Of a DNA stretch of 23,767 nt, positions 6,962 through 15,384 are shown piece after piece (positions within the stretch are counted from its first letter, which is position 1; every line of letters starts with the position of its first letter). A program made the position numbers and the translations under genes. The notes below the pieces were generated by a model. The model made no database searches, was not told the origin of the DNA, and worked only from the letters and a program-made list of their open reading frames with translations. This DNA comes from JBLHHI01 sp047614125 (GTDB lineage Bacteria > Bacteroidota > Bacteroidia > NS11-12g > UBA9320), in contig JBLHHI010000050.1 in the NCBI GenBank assembly GCA_047614125.1, forward strand, positions 1 through 23,767. The letters are read 5' to 3'.

Positions 6962-7392
6962 ACACTACTTTTTTAGAATCAGTTTACAAGATAGAATATT
7001 TTTATGAGATTACAATGACGTTGTTGTGCTCGTATGTGAAAATCTTTTAAAAATTATTGGTTGCTGTTCAAGCTTAGTATTGGATTTCAATGCATTAGTG
7101 CGGTTTTAAAGGATACTGTTTTAAGAACTAAGTATACTGAACAAAGTATACTGTTTATTAAGAATTTTTATGATTGGTGATAACACCAACCACGGCCTTG
7201 CAGATTACAAGGACGAATCTTTCGCGCTTCTTTAAAATGGTCGCGCAAAAGAACTCACTCGGCTCAAGACGCTGTGGTCTTGACAAGATGGACCTTAGCG
7301 AGTGTCTTTTGCGAAAATAAAGCACGAATGACAAAATGTTGTGCAAAGGAGGTTATAAAGCATGCTCCCAATTTGAAGAGTCCAAACAAACT
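6962..7392. other. intergenic with direct repeats and a long inverted repeat
   Basis: No gene is seen. The stretch holds three ATACTG repeats (7113-7118, 7134-7139, 7148-7153, the last two inside GTATACTG) and the imperfect inverted repeat at 7223-7326. A minus-strand open frame near 7158-7346 runs through the inverted repeat and is likely chance. Confidence 0.45.
7223..7326. repeat. long imperfect inverted repeat, possible structured RNA or MITE
   Basis: Nested complementary arms: CGCGCTT (7223-7229) with AAGCACG (7320-7326, one mismatch); CGCAAAAG (7244-7251) with CTTTTGCG (7306-7313); CACTCG (7256-7261) with CGAGTG (7299-7304); and TCAAGAC (7264-7270) with GTCTTGA (7277-7283). Together they fold into one branched or bulged hairpin of about 104 nt. 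The base composition differs from neighbouring spacers. It may be a mobile miniature element or a structured transcript; nothing in the window decides this. Confidence 0.5.
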
Positions 7393-8601
7393 CTATTTCC
7401 GTGCATTCACAACTGCCAATCTTGTCGAAATTGTCAGGATCAACAGTGTAACCAGCAGAGCAAGAGCAGGTACCAAAAGCATTTGGGAGGATGAACCACC
7501 CATCGATGAAATGCCGAAATCTGTTAAAAAGTCGTTTAACCGAGTTATGGTGATTGCGCTTAAAAGCGTTGCTCCAACAAGCGATGCACCAACGAGCATA
7601 GCATTAACAACGATGATTGGCGCTGAAATCTGAGCATCTGAGAAACCCAATAAGTGCAGGTTTACCAGTTCATCTTTGCATTTCTGAACAATGAGCTGGT
7701 TCGACAAAAACATCATGTAAAGCGCGGCCACTACCAGCAATATTCCAATAAGACCTACAACGCCTAGAACAACCTTAAGATAGAAACTGCTTTCTCCAGC
7801 AGCAATGTTATCGCGGTCGGTTTCGTAATTGTTTTTTTGAAAAAAGCCAAACATTTGTTCATCCGCTAAATCTTCACAAAGCAAGGCAAGCCGTGTTGGA
7901 CGTGGCTTCTCGTTTGGAGTTCCGTAGGTTTTATTGGCCCAATTCATAAATGATTCCGGTACCAGTATCGAATTAATGGTTTGTGAATATCCTACGATCT
8001 TACCTTCTAATTTTACGCGATGATTCCCACTTCCAACAAATACATCAAACCGAATGCTGCTGGCCAAGCCCTCGGTTATTTGAGGAAGATTTTGCGTTGT
8101 GGCAAAGCCAAAGTTGTACAGGTTTAAGTAATCTTGTGGAATGATAATAGGAAGCGTTTCATTTCCGGGTTCCCACTCCCACTCTTCTACTGCCACATCT
8201 AAACATTGGTTGTTCAGCGATTCAAAAAACAAATCTGTATAGAATTTCGGCAGCCCTTCTCTTCCGCCGGCGCTGGCTTTAATCGGAAAGTAGGCCGCTT
8301 GGAAAGGAAATACAGCGGTGCAAAAATCCTGCTCTTCCAATTCCTTTATGTCATATTCCGAAAAGCTGGATGACTTATTGGTTAAGGTATTGATCACAGA
8401 AACGGGTTTGTTGATCACAACCACCTTCTGAGCTAAACTTTGTTGTTTTTGTTCAAGCAACGAGCCAAAGTCATTGTTGGCATTAATCGTAAAAATCAAG
8501 ATGAAAAATCCCAACATAGAAATGGAGATGCTGGATGCCATGCCCACCACACTCATATGGCGCTGATAGGCCTTAAGAATAAGCTTAAACTGCAACCACA
8601 T
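7393..8601 (-). CDS. FtsX/MacB-like ABC transporter permease
   Basis: A 402-residue inner-membrane protein with the four-helix plan of FtsX/MacB-type permeases: one N-terminal helix (about 18-40, SSISISMLGFFILIFT), a periplasmic domain of about 230 residues, then three helices (about 276-300, 322-345 and 375-395). The loop after the second helix (CKDELVNLHLLGFSDAQI) is the usual coupling-helix region of such permeases (cf. R..E...LR.LG.s...I). The frame extends to a TTG at 8607, but the ATG at 8601 is taken; this overlaps the ATPase stop by 17 nt. Members of this superfamily do not import solutes but move lipoproteins or transmit ATP energy to periplasmic partners. Partner genes are directly upstream in the same operon. 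Confidence 0.82.
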   Translation of the reverse strand: MWLQFKLILKAYQRHMSVVGMASSISISMLGFFILIFTINANNDFGSLLEQKQQSLAQKVVVINKPVSVINTLTNKSSSFSEYDIKELEEQDFCTAVFPFQAAYFPIKASAGGREGLPKFYTDLFFESLNNQCLDVAVEEWEWEPGNETLPIIIPQDYLNLYNFGFATTQNLPQITEGLASSIRFDVFVGSGNHRVKLEGKIVGYSQTINSILVPESFMNWANKTYGTPNEKPRPTRLALLCEDLADEQMFGFFQKNNYETDRDNIAAGESSFYLKVVLGVVGLIGILLVVAALYMMFLSNQLIVQKCKDELVNLHLLGFSDAQISAPIIVVNAMLVGASLVGATLLSAITITRLNDFLTDFGISSMGGSSSQMLLVPALALLVTLLILTISTRLAVVNARK

Positions 8602-9235
8602 AATCAAATTCTATGGGTGGTTGGATGTGATGGGTTGCCATAATAAGACCAGCTTTTTGTAAAGCCAGTTCTCGACTCAGCAGCTCACACAAAAGTTCGG
8701 TGTTATGCGGATCGAGGTTGCTAAAAGGTTCATCGAGCAACACAAAGTCGTAATTCTGACACAAGCCACGAATAAAAGCCACTCGTTGGCGCTGCCCAAA
8801 CGACAAGATTTGAACCTTTTTATGGGCAAAATCAATCAGATCGAGTTCTTCTAAAAATTGCAGAATTCGATCATTATTAAAACCTCGGGTTAGCGAAGCC
8901 TTTAAAACGATGTTTTCGAAAACCGTAAGATTTTCAATGAGTTTAAAACCTTGAAACAAGTACGATAAATGATTTTTCCGCACGTCCCTCCAAGTTGCTT
9001 TCTTGATGTTGGTTAAACTTTGATTGTTAAAAAAAACTTCGCCGGTGGAAGGTTTTAAATTGCCGTACATCATGTTCATGGCGCTGGTTTTTCCGGATCC
9101 AGAAATTCCACTTAACAAATAACTTTTGCCTTTTAGAAATGTCAAATTTTTATTCCACATCATTGATGTGCCCGAAACATCTTCAATGAAGGAGGCGCCA
9201 ACCGATGCAAAGCGAATGGAGTTTATTTCATCCAC
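8585..9235 (-). CDS. ABC transporter ATP-binding protein (LolD/FtsE/MacB type)
   Basis: A 216-residue nucleotide-binding protein with the full motif set: Walker A GISGSGKTS (43-51), Q-loop YLFQGF (Gln95), signature LSFGQRQRVA (144-153, with Phe replacing the first Gly of LSGGQ), Walker B FVLLDEP with catalytic Glu169, D-loop SNLD and the switch His in MATHH (His202). Size and the single-domain form match LolD/FtsE/MacB partners of FtsX-like permeases. It starts with GTG at 9235, overlapping the upstream TAG stop by one base (TAGTG), and its 3' end overlaps the permease gene. The three genes therefore look translationally coupled. Confidence 0.92.
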   Translation of the reverse strand: MDEINSIRFASVGASFIEDVSGTSMMWNKNLTFLKGKSYLLSGISGSGKTSAMNMMYGNLKPSTGEVFFNNQSLTNIKKATWRDVRKNHLSYLFQGFKLIENLTVFENIVLKASLTRGFNNDRILQFLEELDLIDFAHKKVQILSFGQRQRVAFIRGLCQNYDFVLLDEPFSNLDPHNTELLCELLSRELALQKAGLIMATHHIQPPIEFDYVVAV

Positions 9236-10863
9236 TAAAACTCCGTAGCTCTGCGTTCAACAACATAAATCTCATCTACAAGCATCATAAGTTGATGCAA
9301 CGAATTTGACTCGTTGTTGGTTGTTTTAGCCATTACATCTATGCTGGCATTACTCCTTCCAATCAAATCAATGTGACTGAAATATTTGGACGTAATACTG
9401 CCATATTGGTAGGCTTCGGTACTTTCTTTGATTTGATCTTTAAAACCTTTGGGATAACTCTCCATGTTTAAATTAGCATACGCAAAGCTTGGATTGCTCA
9501 ATAAGCGCGTTATGTTTGGATCTGGCTTAGTGGACTTACCCGCTAAAAAATCGTTAATCATAGCCTTGGTTGTGGTGGCACAAAGCAAGTTGTTCTTAAT
9601 TCCAATGTACATATCCATCGTTCTATTCTTAATTACATAGTAGCCCGCTGTGTCGGACAACTCAGCCTTTTCCATCATTCTTTTGATGACCGATTCATCA
9701 TTTAAATTTGCTGTAAAAGTCATCATTGGAACGGCCTCTTCTGATTCTATGGTTTTGTAAACCAATTCATACCGCCCTGTTTCCGGATTGTATCTCGAGT
9801 CGATGGCTCGTTCTTTAGAAACGGTCATTTTTTCAATTCCTTTAAAATTGAAACACATGCTGCCTTTAATTGCACTTGCTAATTCGTTAAGGCCCACCCC
9901 ATATTCTGATTTCAAAGTAACCGAAGCATCCTTCATCAATCCCATGTTTTCGTAGAGTTCGGCGAGTCCAGCCAAATCTACATTAAACCCCGCACTGAGG
10001 ATGGATTGCTCCATGCCAAAGCCTAAGACTTCGTCTGATATTTTCGAATTTAAATACATGTCGGGCCCAAACTTTGCCTCATTTTCATCCGATAGATTCA
10101 GTCGATACGACAACTCAATTTGATCATCCTCAAAATTCAAATGCGCTTCGTATGAGGTATTCTCAAAATTTACATCAGCTTCGGGCATGTTCCGAGAATT
10201 GAAAACGCTTTTAAGGATCGATTCGGCATTAATAAATACACTAATATCTTTCGAGTTGCGATAAAACTTTTTAAATTTGGCATTGTTGGTTATGGCCAAT
10301 TCTTTATCGGCCATAAACATTGTGTTTAAAGCGATTAGCCGGGTTTTTTCATCCCGCGACCATCCGCTGTTACCAACGAAAAGAGCCTTGTCATTATCGT
10401 ACATAATGGCCACATCATCCACCAAAAAGTATGATTTATCTTTGCCAATTTTATGGGTGAATTCTAGATCCGCAGATTCAAACAAATCTTGCATGAATTG
10501 ATAAAAAGTCTTCCCATCCTTTACATAACAAAGTAAGGCCTGGTATCGGTTGTGCTCAAATTTAGTTGTGAAAAAGATGCTCTTCTTGGTAAGGTCAATA
10601 CCAATGCTCGATGGATCGTCGATGTATTTTTGAAAAAATTTGGCTACATTTTGATCGGTCGACTGTGCTTCACTGATGAGGTCTTTTGCCCATTCGTGTT
10701 CCTTAATGTTTTTAAGCTGTCCTTTTAAAAAAAGACTTTTTGTATCGAAAACCATCACCATGTCGGCTTCTTTCGGAATGATGTTGGCTTCTTTAGGTAC
10801 CATGGTACAACTTGCCATGGTAATTGCGAATGCTAAGAAAATGGCAATTTTTGAGAACTTCAT
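9235..10863 (-). CDS. DUF4836 family lipoprotein
   Basis: A 542-residue lipoprotein. The signal peptide MKFSKIAIFLAFAITMASC ends in a lipobox (MASC), so the mature protein should carry lipid on that Cys. The sequence after it (PKEADMVMVFDTKSLFLKG, then SSIGIDLTKKSIFF and later repeated strand-helix units) fits DUF4836, a family of unknown function in Bacteroidota. An upstream TTG adds 14 residues but would bury the signal peptide; the ATG at 10863 is preferred. Residues after the lipobox (TMVPKE) do not show the strongly acidic export signal of some surface lipoproteins, so the final location is uncertain. It is the first gene of the operon with the ABC ATPase and permease, and so may be their substrate or periplasmic partner. 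Confidence 0.78.
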   Translation of the reverse strand: MKFSKIAIFLAFAITMASCTMVPKEANIIPKEADMVMVFDTKSLFLKGQLKNIKEHEWAKDLISEAQSTDQNVAKFFQKYIDDPSSIGIDLTKKSIFFTTKFEHNRYQALLCYVKDGKTFYQFMQDLFESADLEFTHKIGKDKSYFLVDDVAIMYDNDKALFVGNSGWSRDEKTRLIALNTMFMADKELAITNNAKFKKFYRNSKDISVFINAESILKSVFNSRNMPEADVNFENTSYEAHLNFEDDQIELSYRLNLSDENEAKFGPDMYLNSKISDEVLGFGMEQSILSAGFNVDLAGLAELYENMGLMKDASVTLKSEYGVGLNELASAIKGSMCFNFKGIEKMTVSKERAIDSRYNPETGRYELVYKTIESEEAVPMMTFTANLNDESVIKRMMEKAELSDTAGYYVIKNRTMDMYIGIKNNLLCATTTKAMINDFLAGKSTKPDPNITRLLSNPSFAYANLNMESYPKGFKDQIKESTEAYQYGSITSKYFSHIDLIGRSNASIDVMAKTTNNESNSLHQLMMLVDEIYVVERRATEF

Positions 10864-10935
10864 TAATCTGTTAATTTTGACAAAAATATTCAATTTATTT
10901 AGCAATGGTTGACATAAAACTTGGAGTTGAAAGGG

Positions 10936-11460
10936 ATGAATGAAAAATGGTGGATTGAAGAATTAAAAGGTGCGGTAAATAAGCTTAAATGGATGGAGCT
11001 GGCTGAGCGAGCTTCCGAAGATGAATCCTATCGATTCTTTCTTTTTCATAACTTTCTTACTTCCGCTTCGCGCGATGCCATTAAATCGGCTGAAGTGATT
11101 CGAATGTTGTATACCATTAATAAAAGTGCGGTATTGCCTTTCTTGCCCAAGATGATTGAACGGCTTAGTCCAGAACTCCCGGATGCTATGGCAAGGGCTG
11201 TTTTTTGGTGCATGCAGAAATCCGCAATTCCAGAAGAATCGGAAGGGCGGTTGTTGGAAGCCTCGCTTTCGGCCTTATCCAACTACGCTCGCCCCATTGC
11301 CGTACGAGTTTTTGCTATGTCGTGCGCATATAAGCTTGCTAAGAAATATCCGGATCTTGTGCCGGAATTGCACGACGCCATTCGAGCCAACTGGGATGAA
11401 GAAAGTACGGGCTTTAAAAACAGAGGGCAGAAAATCTTAAGTGGCAAATTCAAGTTTTGA
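10936..11460 (+). CDS. HEAT-like helical protein, function unknown
   Basis: A 174-residue soluble protein that is almost wholly alpha-helical, with helix pairs resembling HEAT/armadillo repeats. The C-terminal part (ALSNYARPIAVRVFAMSCAYKLAKKYPDLVPELHDAI, ending GFKNRGQKILSG; quoted here only as the family landmarks ARPIAVRVFAM and KNRGQKIL) matches, from memory, small Bacteroidota proteins sometimes mislabelled adenylosuccinate lyase. It has no catalytic motif of that enzyme. The frame opens at a TTG at 10921, but the ATG at 10936 is chosen. It is divergent from the DUF4836 operon with 72 nt between the starts, so the two share a promoter region. A copy of the palindromic repeat follows its stop by 7 nt. 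Confidence 0.7.
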   Translation: MNEKWWIEELKGAVNKLKWMELAERASEDESYRFFLFHNFLTSASRDAIKSAEVIRMLYTINKSAVLPFLPKMIERLSPELPDAMARAVFWCMQKSAIPEESEGRLLEASLSALSNYARPIAVRVFAMSCAYKLAKKYPDLVPELHDAIRANWDEESTGFKNRGQKILSGKFKF

Positions 11461-11467
11461 GCTTCAT

Positions 11468-11506
11468 ACCTGAGTTCGATTCATATTTTTAATTCAAAAC
11501 TCAGGT
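11468..11506. repeat. palindromic repeat, compact copy 1
   Basis: ACCTGAGTT (11468-11476) pairs with AACTCAGGT (11498-11506). The left arm and loop (ACCTGAGTTCGATTCATATTTT) match the right terminal arm of the 263-bp element at 12904-13166 and the hairpin at 20354-20405. It sits 7 nt after a stop codon, so it probably also acts as a transcription terminator or mRNA 3'-end structure. Confidence 0.65.
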
Positions 11507-11555
11507 TTCATCAAAGTCAATAATTTCAAACAATTTATTTCAACCTTGATTTGAA

Positions 11556-11563
11556 TATATTTG
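11556..11563 (+). promoter_or_regulatory. Bacteroidota-type -7 promoter element for ychF
   Basis: TATATTTG matches the Bacteroidota -7 consensus TAnnTTTG and lies 25 nt before the ychF ATG. A partial -33 match (TTTA instead of TTTG) lies 18 nt upstream. This would be a housekeeping promoter with a very short leader. Confidence 0.4.
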
Positions 11564-11588
11564 CAGCCCTAAAAATCGACTTCTTTTA

Positions 11589-12683
11589 ATGGCATTACAA
11601 GCTGGAATTGTTGGGCTACCCAACGTTGGAAAATCTACCCTCTTTAATTGTTTGAGCAATGCGAAAGCGCAAAGTGCTAACTTTCCGTTTTGCACCATCG
11701 AACCCAATATTGGCACGATTACCGTACCCGATCATCGGCTCAACAAACTTGAAGAATTGGTAAAGCCGCAACGGGTGTTGCCAACTACGATAGAAATTGT
11801 GGACATCGCAGGCTTGGTTAAAGGCGCGAGCAAGGGCGAAGGACTTGGAAATCAGTTTCTTGGCAACATAAGAAGCACCAATGCAATCATTCATGTAGTT
11901 CGATGTTTCGACGACCCCAATGTGGTTCATGTGGATGGAAGTGTTGACCCAGTACGAGACAAAGAAATTATTGATACTGAGCTGCAACTAAAGGATTTAG
12001 AAAGCGTTGAAGGAAGGAAGCAAAAAGCAGTGAAAGCCGCTAAAACTGGAGATAAGTCGGCCAAACTCACCGTTGAATTGCTCGATAAAATTCAGAGCCA
12101 TTTAGAAACGGGAAGTTCGGTGCGAAGCATGGAGCTTACACACGAAGAAAAAGATATCGTGGAAGGCTTGCAATTGCTTACCTCCAAGCCTGTAATGTAC
12201 GTTTGCAACGTTGATGAAGAAAGTGTTAACTCCGGAAACGCACATACTCAACGTTTTACGGATTCAGTTAAAGACGAAAATGCTCAAATTCTCTTTATCA
12301 GCGCTGCCATTGAGGCTGAAATTGCCGAAATGGATCGGGAGGATCAAGTGATGTTTTTGGAAGAGATGGGGCAGTCGGAAAGCGGTGTAGGTAGATTGAT
12401 AAAATCTGCATACGAGCTCTTAGAATACATTACCTATTTCACCGCCGGAGAAAAAGAAGTACGCGCATGGACCATTACCAAAGGGATGAAGGCGCCTCAA
12501 GCCGCTGGAGTTATTCATACCGACTTTGAAAAAGGCTTTATTCGTGCCGAAGTAATTCACTACGCCGATTACGTGCAATACGGTTCGGAGTCGGCCTGTA
12601 GGGAGGTTGGGAAACTACATGTAGAAGGCAAAGAATATTTGGTTTTGGATGGAGATGTGATGCACTTTCGATTTAATGTTTAG
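11589..12683 (+). CDS. ychF: redox-regulated ATPase YchF (Obg-like GTPase superfamily)
   Basis: A 364-residue protein of exactly the family's normal length. Walker A GLPNVGKST (9-17), switch II DIAGLVKGASKGEGLGNQFL (from residue 72), and NVDEE in place of the usual GTPase NKxD motif, which is what shifts this family to ATP. A coiled-coil insert (about 130-200) and a C-terminal TGS domain (about 280-363, TYFTAGEKEVRAWTI) follow. YchF/OLA1 binds ribosomes and takes part in translation and stress control in the cytoplasm. It has its own likely promoter; the upstream gene ends in a hairpin, so this is probably a single-gene unit. Confidence 0.96.
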   Translation: MALQAGIVGLPNVGKSTLFNCLSNAKAQSANFPFCTIEPNIGTITVPDHRLNKLEELVKPQRVLPTTIEIVDIAGLVKGASKGEGLGNQFLGNIRSTNAIIHVVRCFDDPNVVHVDGSVDPVRDKEIIDTELQLKDLESVEGRKQKAVKAAKTGDKSAKLTVELLDKIQSHLETGSSVRSMELTHEEKDIVEGLQLLTSKPVMYVCNVDEESVNSGNAHTQRFTDSVKDENAQILFISAAIEAEIAEMDREDQVMFLEEMGQSESGVGRLIKSAYELLEYITYFTAGEKEVRAWTITKGMKAPQAAGVIHTDFEKGFIRAEVIHYADYVQYGSESACREVGKLHVEGKEYLVLDGDVMHFRFNV

Positions 12684-12903
12684 CCCGACTTAGGCCCCAC
12701 CGGATTGTTTCAGCATCCTGCTTTGATAATATCCATAAGTAGTATTTAAAAAAGTATCAAGACGGAAGTATCAAGTATCAAGATTTTATTTATTCTTCCT
12801 TCAATCTGACCATGAAAATAGTTCAGGGCAACTCCGATGACCGCAGCCGAGTGACCTAGCCCGTGTGCTTTCAAACTCAAAACCAAATAACCATCAAACT
12901 TAT
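12684..12903. other. intergenic spacer with short tandem repeats
   Basis: No gene is seen. AAGTATCAAG occurs three times (12752-12761, 12766-12775, 12773-12782, the last two overlapping). With the element at 12904-13166 this makes a 482-bp gene-free, repeat-rich spacer between the convergent ychF and DUF255 genes. Confidence 0.55.
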
Positions 12904-13166
12904 AACCTGAGTTCGATTAATCTTTTCAAATTCAGATTTGTATAGAACCCAAGCAGTAAGGCGAAAACAGGAAGGTTTATGTTTATAAACCGACTGATTT
13001 CAACGAAGCTAATAGGGTTTTATATACAAAAGTCCGCTTTACACTTGTGAAAAGCGATTTTCATCGTAAAAATTACTCGAAAGGGCCCGCCCTGTCTTCA
13101 CAATTTTCACTCGAAACTCACTGTCCACAAGCGTTCTGAATTCAAAATATGAATCGAACTCAGGTT
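12904..13166. mobile_element. 263-bp MITE-like element with about 32-nt imperfect terminal inverted repeats
   Basis: The left end, AACCTGAGTTCGATT followed by AATCTTTTCAAATTCAGA (12904-12936), matches the reverse complement of the right end (13133-13166 region), AACCTGAGTTCGATT then CATATTTTGAATTCAGA. The first 15 nt are identical. The inside has no gene but has a hairpin GGTTTAT/ATAAACC (12974-12991). The left 34 nt recur exactly at 20354-20387. The right end touches the stop codon of the DUF255 gene (13166-13168). No obvious target-site duplication was seen. It could be a non-autonomous transposable element or an expanded REP-like palindrome. Confidence 0.6.
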
Positions 13167-15187
13167 TATATTAAGTCCAAAACTTCCTTGATCGTTTCAA
13201 CCGGTGCAAAGCACGTTTTATTCTTACACACGTAAAACAATGTTTTTCCTTCTTGATATCGATCTTTAAAAATTCCCGTTCCTTCTTCTTCCTTTACCGC
13301 CAAAAGGGCATTGGGCAGAAAGTGTTCATGCAACTTCTTCATTTCTGTTTTGGCACTTGAGCCCATCCCAATGATTTCGATGTTTTCTCCATGAAAATCT
13401 AAAATTGCTTGCATCCAATTACTAAAACCAGATGGGTACGATTTAACAGAAGAAGTTATTTTAGACAACTGGTTATCAGCTATATGCGCATAAGAATCGT
13501 CATCAAAATAACGAGAAATCCAGATGAGGTTTCGGCACATAACCGAATTGCCCGACGGTAGAACATTGTCGAAATAATCCGTAGTTTTTAGCACCAAATC
13601 ATTCTGGCTGTGGGACGTGAAATTGAACATTCCTGTTTCGTGGTTGTAAAAAAACTCCAATGTATAATCCGCTAAATCTCGAGCTCGTGTTGCCCAAACT
13701 TCGTCGAAGTTCAATTGATAAAAATCAATATATGCTTTGATCACCAAGGCATAATCCTCAATCACGCCCGCAATGCTCGACCGACCGTTTTTAAAATTTC
13801 GTTTTAGCGTATTTTCGTCACTTTGCAATTCGGCAAAAATGGTACTTGCCAACGTATGCGCAGCATCATTGAAACTCGCCATACCCGTTGCTTTATGGGC
13901 AAATACAAAACCACTTAAGGCCAAGGCATTCCATGCGGTTAAACACTTGTCGTCTAAGCCAGGGTGTATTCGTTTATGGCGATGTGTTCGAAGAAGGTCG
14001 TTGATTTTTCGAATTCGATCTTCCAATTCGATTTGTGTGATGTCATATTTAATGGCAAGCTCTGCATCGCTTTTGTTTCTAAGCAGAATGTAGTTTGCTT
14101 CCCACTCGCCCAATTCATTAACATTGTAATAATCAGAAACAAAGGCATAATCATCGCCCAATACATGGTTCAACTCACGCACAGACCAAACATAAAACTT
14201 GCCTTCAACTCCCTCACTATCTGCATCATATGCCGAATACATCAGGCCACTTTCGCTCATAAACTCATCCAATAAAAACTGACCGGTTTGCATTACCACC
14301 TGTTGGTATTCAACTGTGTTTGTAGCTAAAAAAGCCTTCGAATACGTTTCGAGCAGTTGACCATTGTCGTACAACATTTTTTCAAAGTGCGGCACCTTCC
14401 AAATCGCGTCTACCGAATAACGGGCAAAGCCTCCAGCAATTTGGTCGTAAATGCCACCGCGAGCCATCTTAATTAAACTTAAGTTAACAAAGCTTTGAAG
14501 GGCGTGGTTTTGGGTGTTACTGGCATAACGCAAAAGCAAATCTAAGTTGCTTGGCATAGGGAACTTAGGCGCTTTGTTCATGCCACCGTGCTCATAATCA
14601 AAACTTTTGGCCCAATGCGTTATGGACTCATCCACTTCGGTTAGAGATTCATTTTGGGTGTGTAAGGCACCATTTGAAGTTGGCAATCGCTGGCTATCTT
14701 CCATACCCAGCATGAGTCTTTTTGCATAATCTTCAAGTTTCTCGGGGTTTTGCACAAACTCGATTTGGATGGCTTCCAAAACACGCAACCAGTCTTCTTT
14801 TCTAAAATACGTGCCACCATGAAAAGGTCGTCCGTCTGGCAGTGCAAAACAATTCAAGGGCCAACCTCCACGCCCAGTAATTAACTGAACGGCGTTCATA
14901 TACACATTATCTACATCCGGGCGTTCTTCCCGATCCACCTTTATACAAGTAAATCCGGCATTCATTATTGCAGCAACTCCCTCATTTTCAAAGCTTTCCC
15001 GCTCCATTACATGGCACCAATGGCAGGCGGAATAGCCAATGGAAATGATGATTGGTTTGTTGGAGTTTTTAGCTTGTTGCAAAGTTTCTTCATTCCATGG
15101 CAACCAGTTAACCGGATTGTGCGCATGTTGAAGGAGATACGGACTTGTTTCATTTGCCAGGGCATTTGAATGAAGATGTTTGTTCAT
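13166..15187 (-). CDS. DUF255 thioredoxin-domain protein (YyaL/SSP411-like)
   Basis: A 673-residue protein, normal for the family. The N-terminal third is a thioredoxin-like DUF255 domain with the signature SPYLLQHAHNPVNW, the CHWCHVM active-site loop (Cys55, Cys58) and KVDREERPDVD, followed by GRGGWPLNCF. The rest is a six-hairpin, glycosidase-like helical barrel (KFPMPSNLDLLLR, YDQIAGGFARYSVD, VPHFEKMLYDNGQL, DDKCLTAWNALA). There is no signal peptide, so it should be cytoplasmic. The family's biochemical function is not settled; epimerase/isomerase-like and redox roles have been suggested. The frame opens at TTG 15196, but the ATG at 15187 is used. The stop overlaps the end of the MITE-like element. 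Confidence 0.93.
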   Translation of the reverse strand: MNKHLHSNALANETSPYLLQHAHNPVNWLPWNEETLQQAKNSNKPIIISIGYSACHWCHVMERESFENEGVAAIMNAGFTCIKVDREERPDVDNVYMNAVQLITGRGGWPLNCFALPDGRPFHGGTYFRKEDWLRVLEAIQIEFVQNPEKLEDYAKRLMLGMEDSQRLPTSNGALHTQNESLTEVDESITHWAKSFDYEHGGMNKAPKFPMPSNLDLLLRYASNTQNHALQSFVNLSLIKMARGGIYDQIAGGFARYSVDAIWKVPHFEKMLYDNGQLLETYSKAFLATNTVEYQQVVMQTGQFLLDEFMSESGLMYSAYDADSEGVEGKFYVWSVRELNHVLGDDYAFVSDYYNVNELGEWEANYILLRNKSDAELAIKYDITQIELEDRIRKINDLLRTHRHKRIHPGLDDKCLTAWNALALSGFVFAHKATGMASFNDAAHTLASTIFAELQSDENTLKRNFKNGRSSIAGVIEDYALVIKAYIDFYQLNFDEVWATRARDLADYTLEFFYNHETGMFNFTSHSQNDLVLKTTDYFDNVLPSGNSVMCRNLIWISRYFDDDSYAHIADNQLSKITSSVKSYPSGFSNWMQAILDFHGENIEIIGMGSSAKTEMKKLHEHFLPNALLAVKEEEGTGIFKDRYQEGKTLFYVCKNKTCFAPVETIKEVLDLI

Positions 15188-15384
15188 GAGTTTCAAACTT
15201 GACGAAAAAAGATGGTTAATTCAAGCTTTGTAAAATCAAGTACATTATTTCATAATAAGCAAAACATGGCCTACTTAAATTGTATTTTTGAACGAAGCAC
15301 AAATTCCTGTCAACTGGGTAGAGTTTATTAATTATCACCTTGAACGATGCGTTTTAGCGCTCATAACATAAAATAGTAGAATTG

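Noticed and set aside
7158..7346. A 62-codon minus-strand open frame across the long inverted repeat.
   Set aside because: It lies inside the inverted repeat and has no start context or recognisable domain; its coding potential is best explained by chance.
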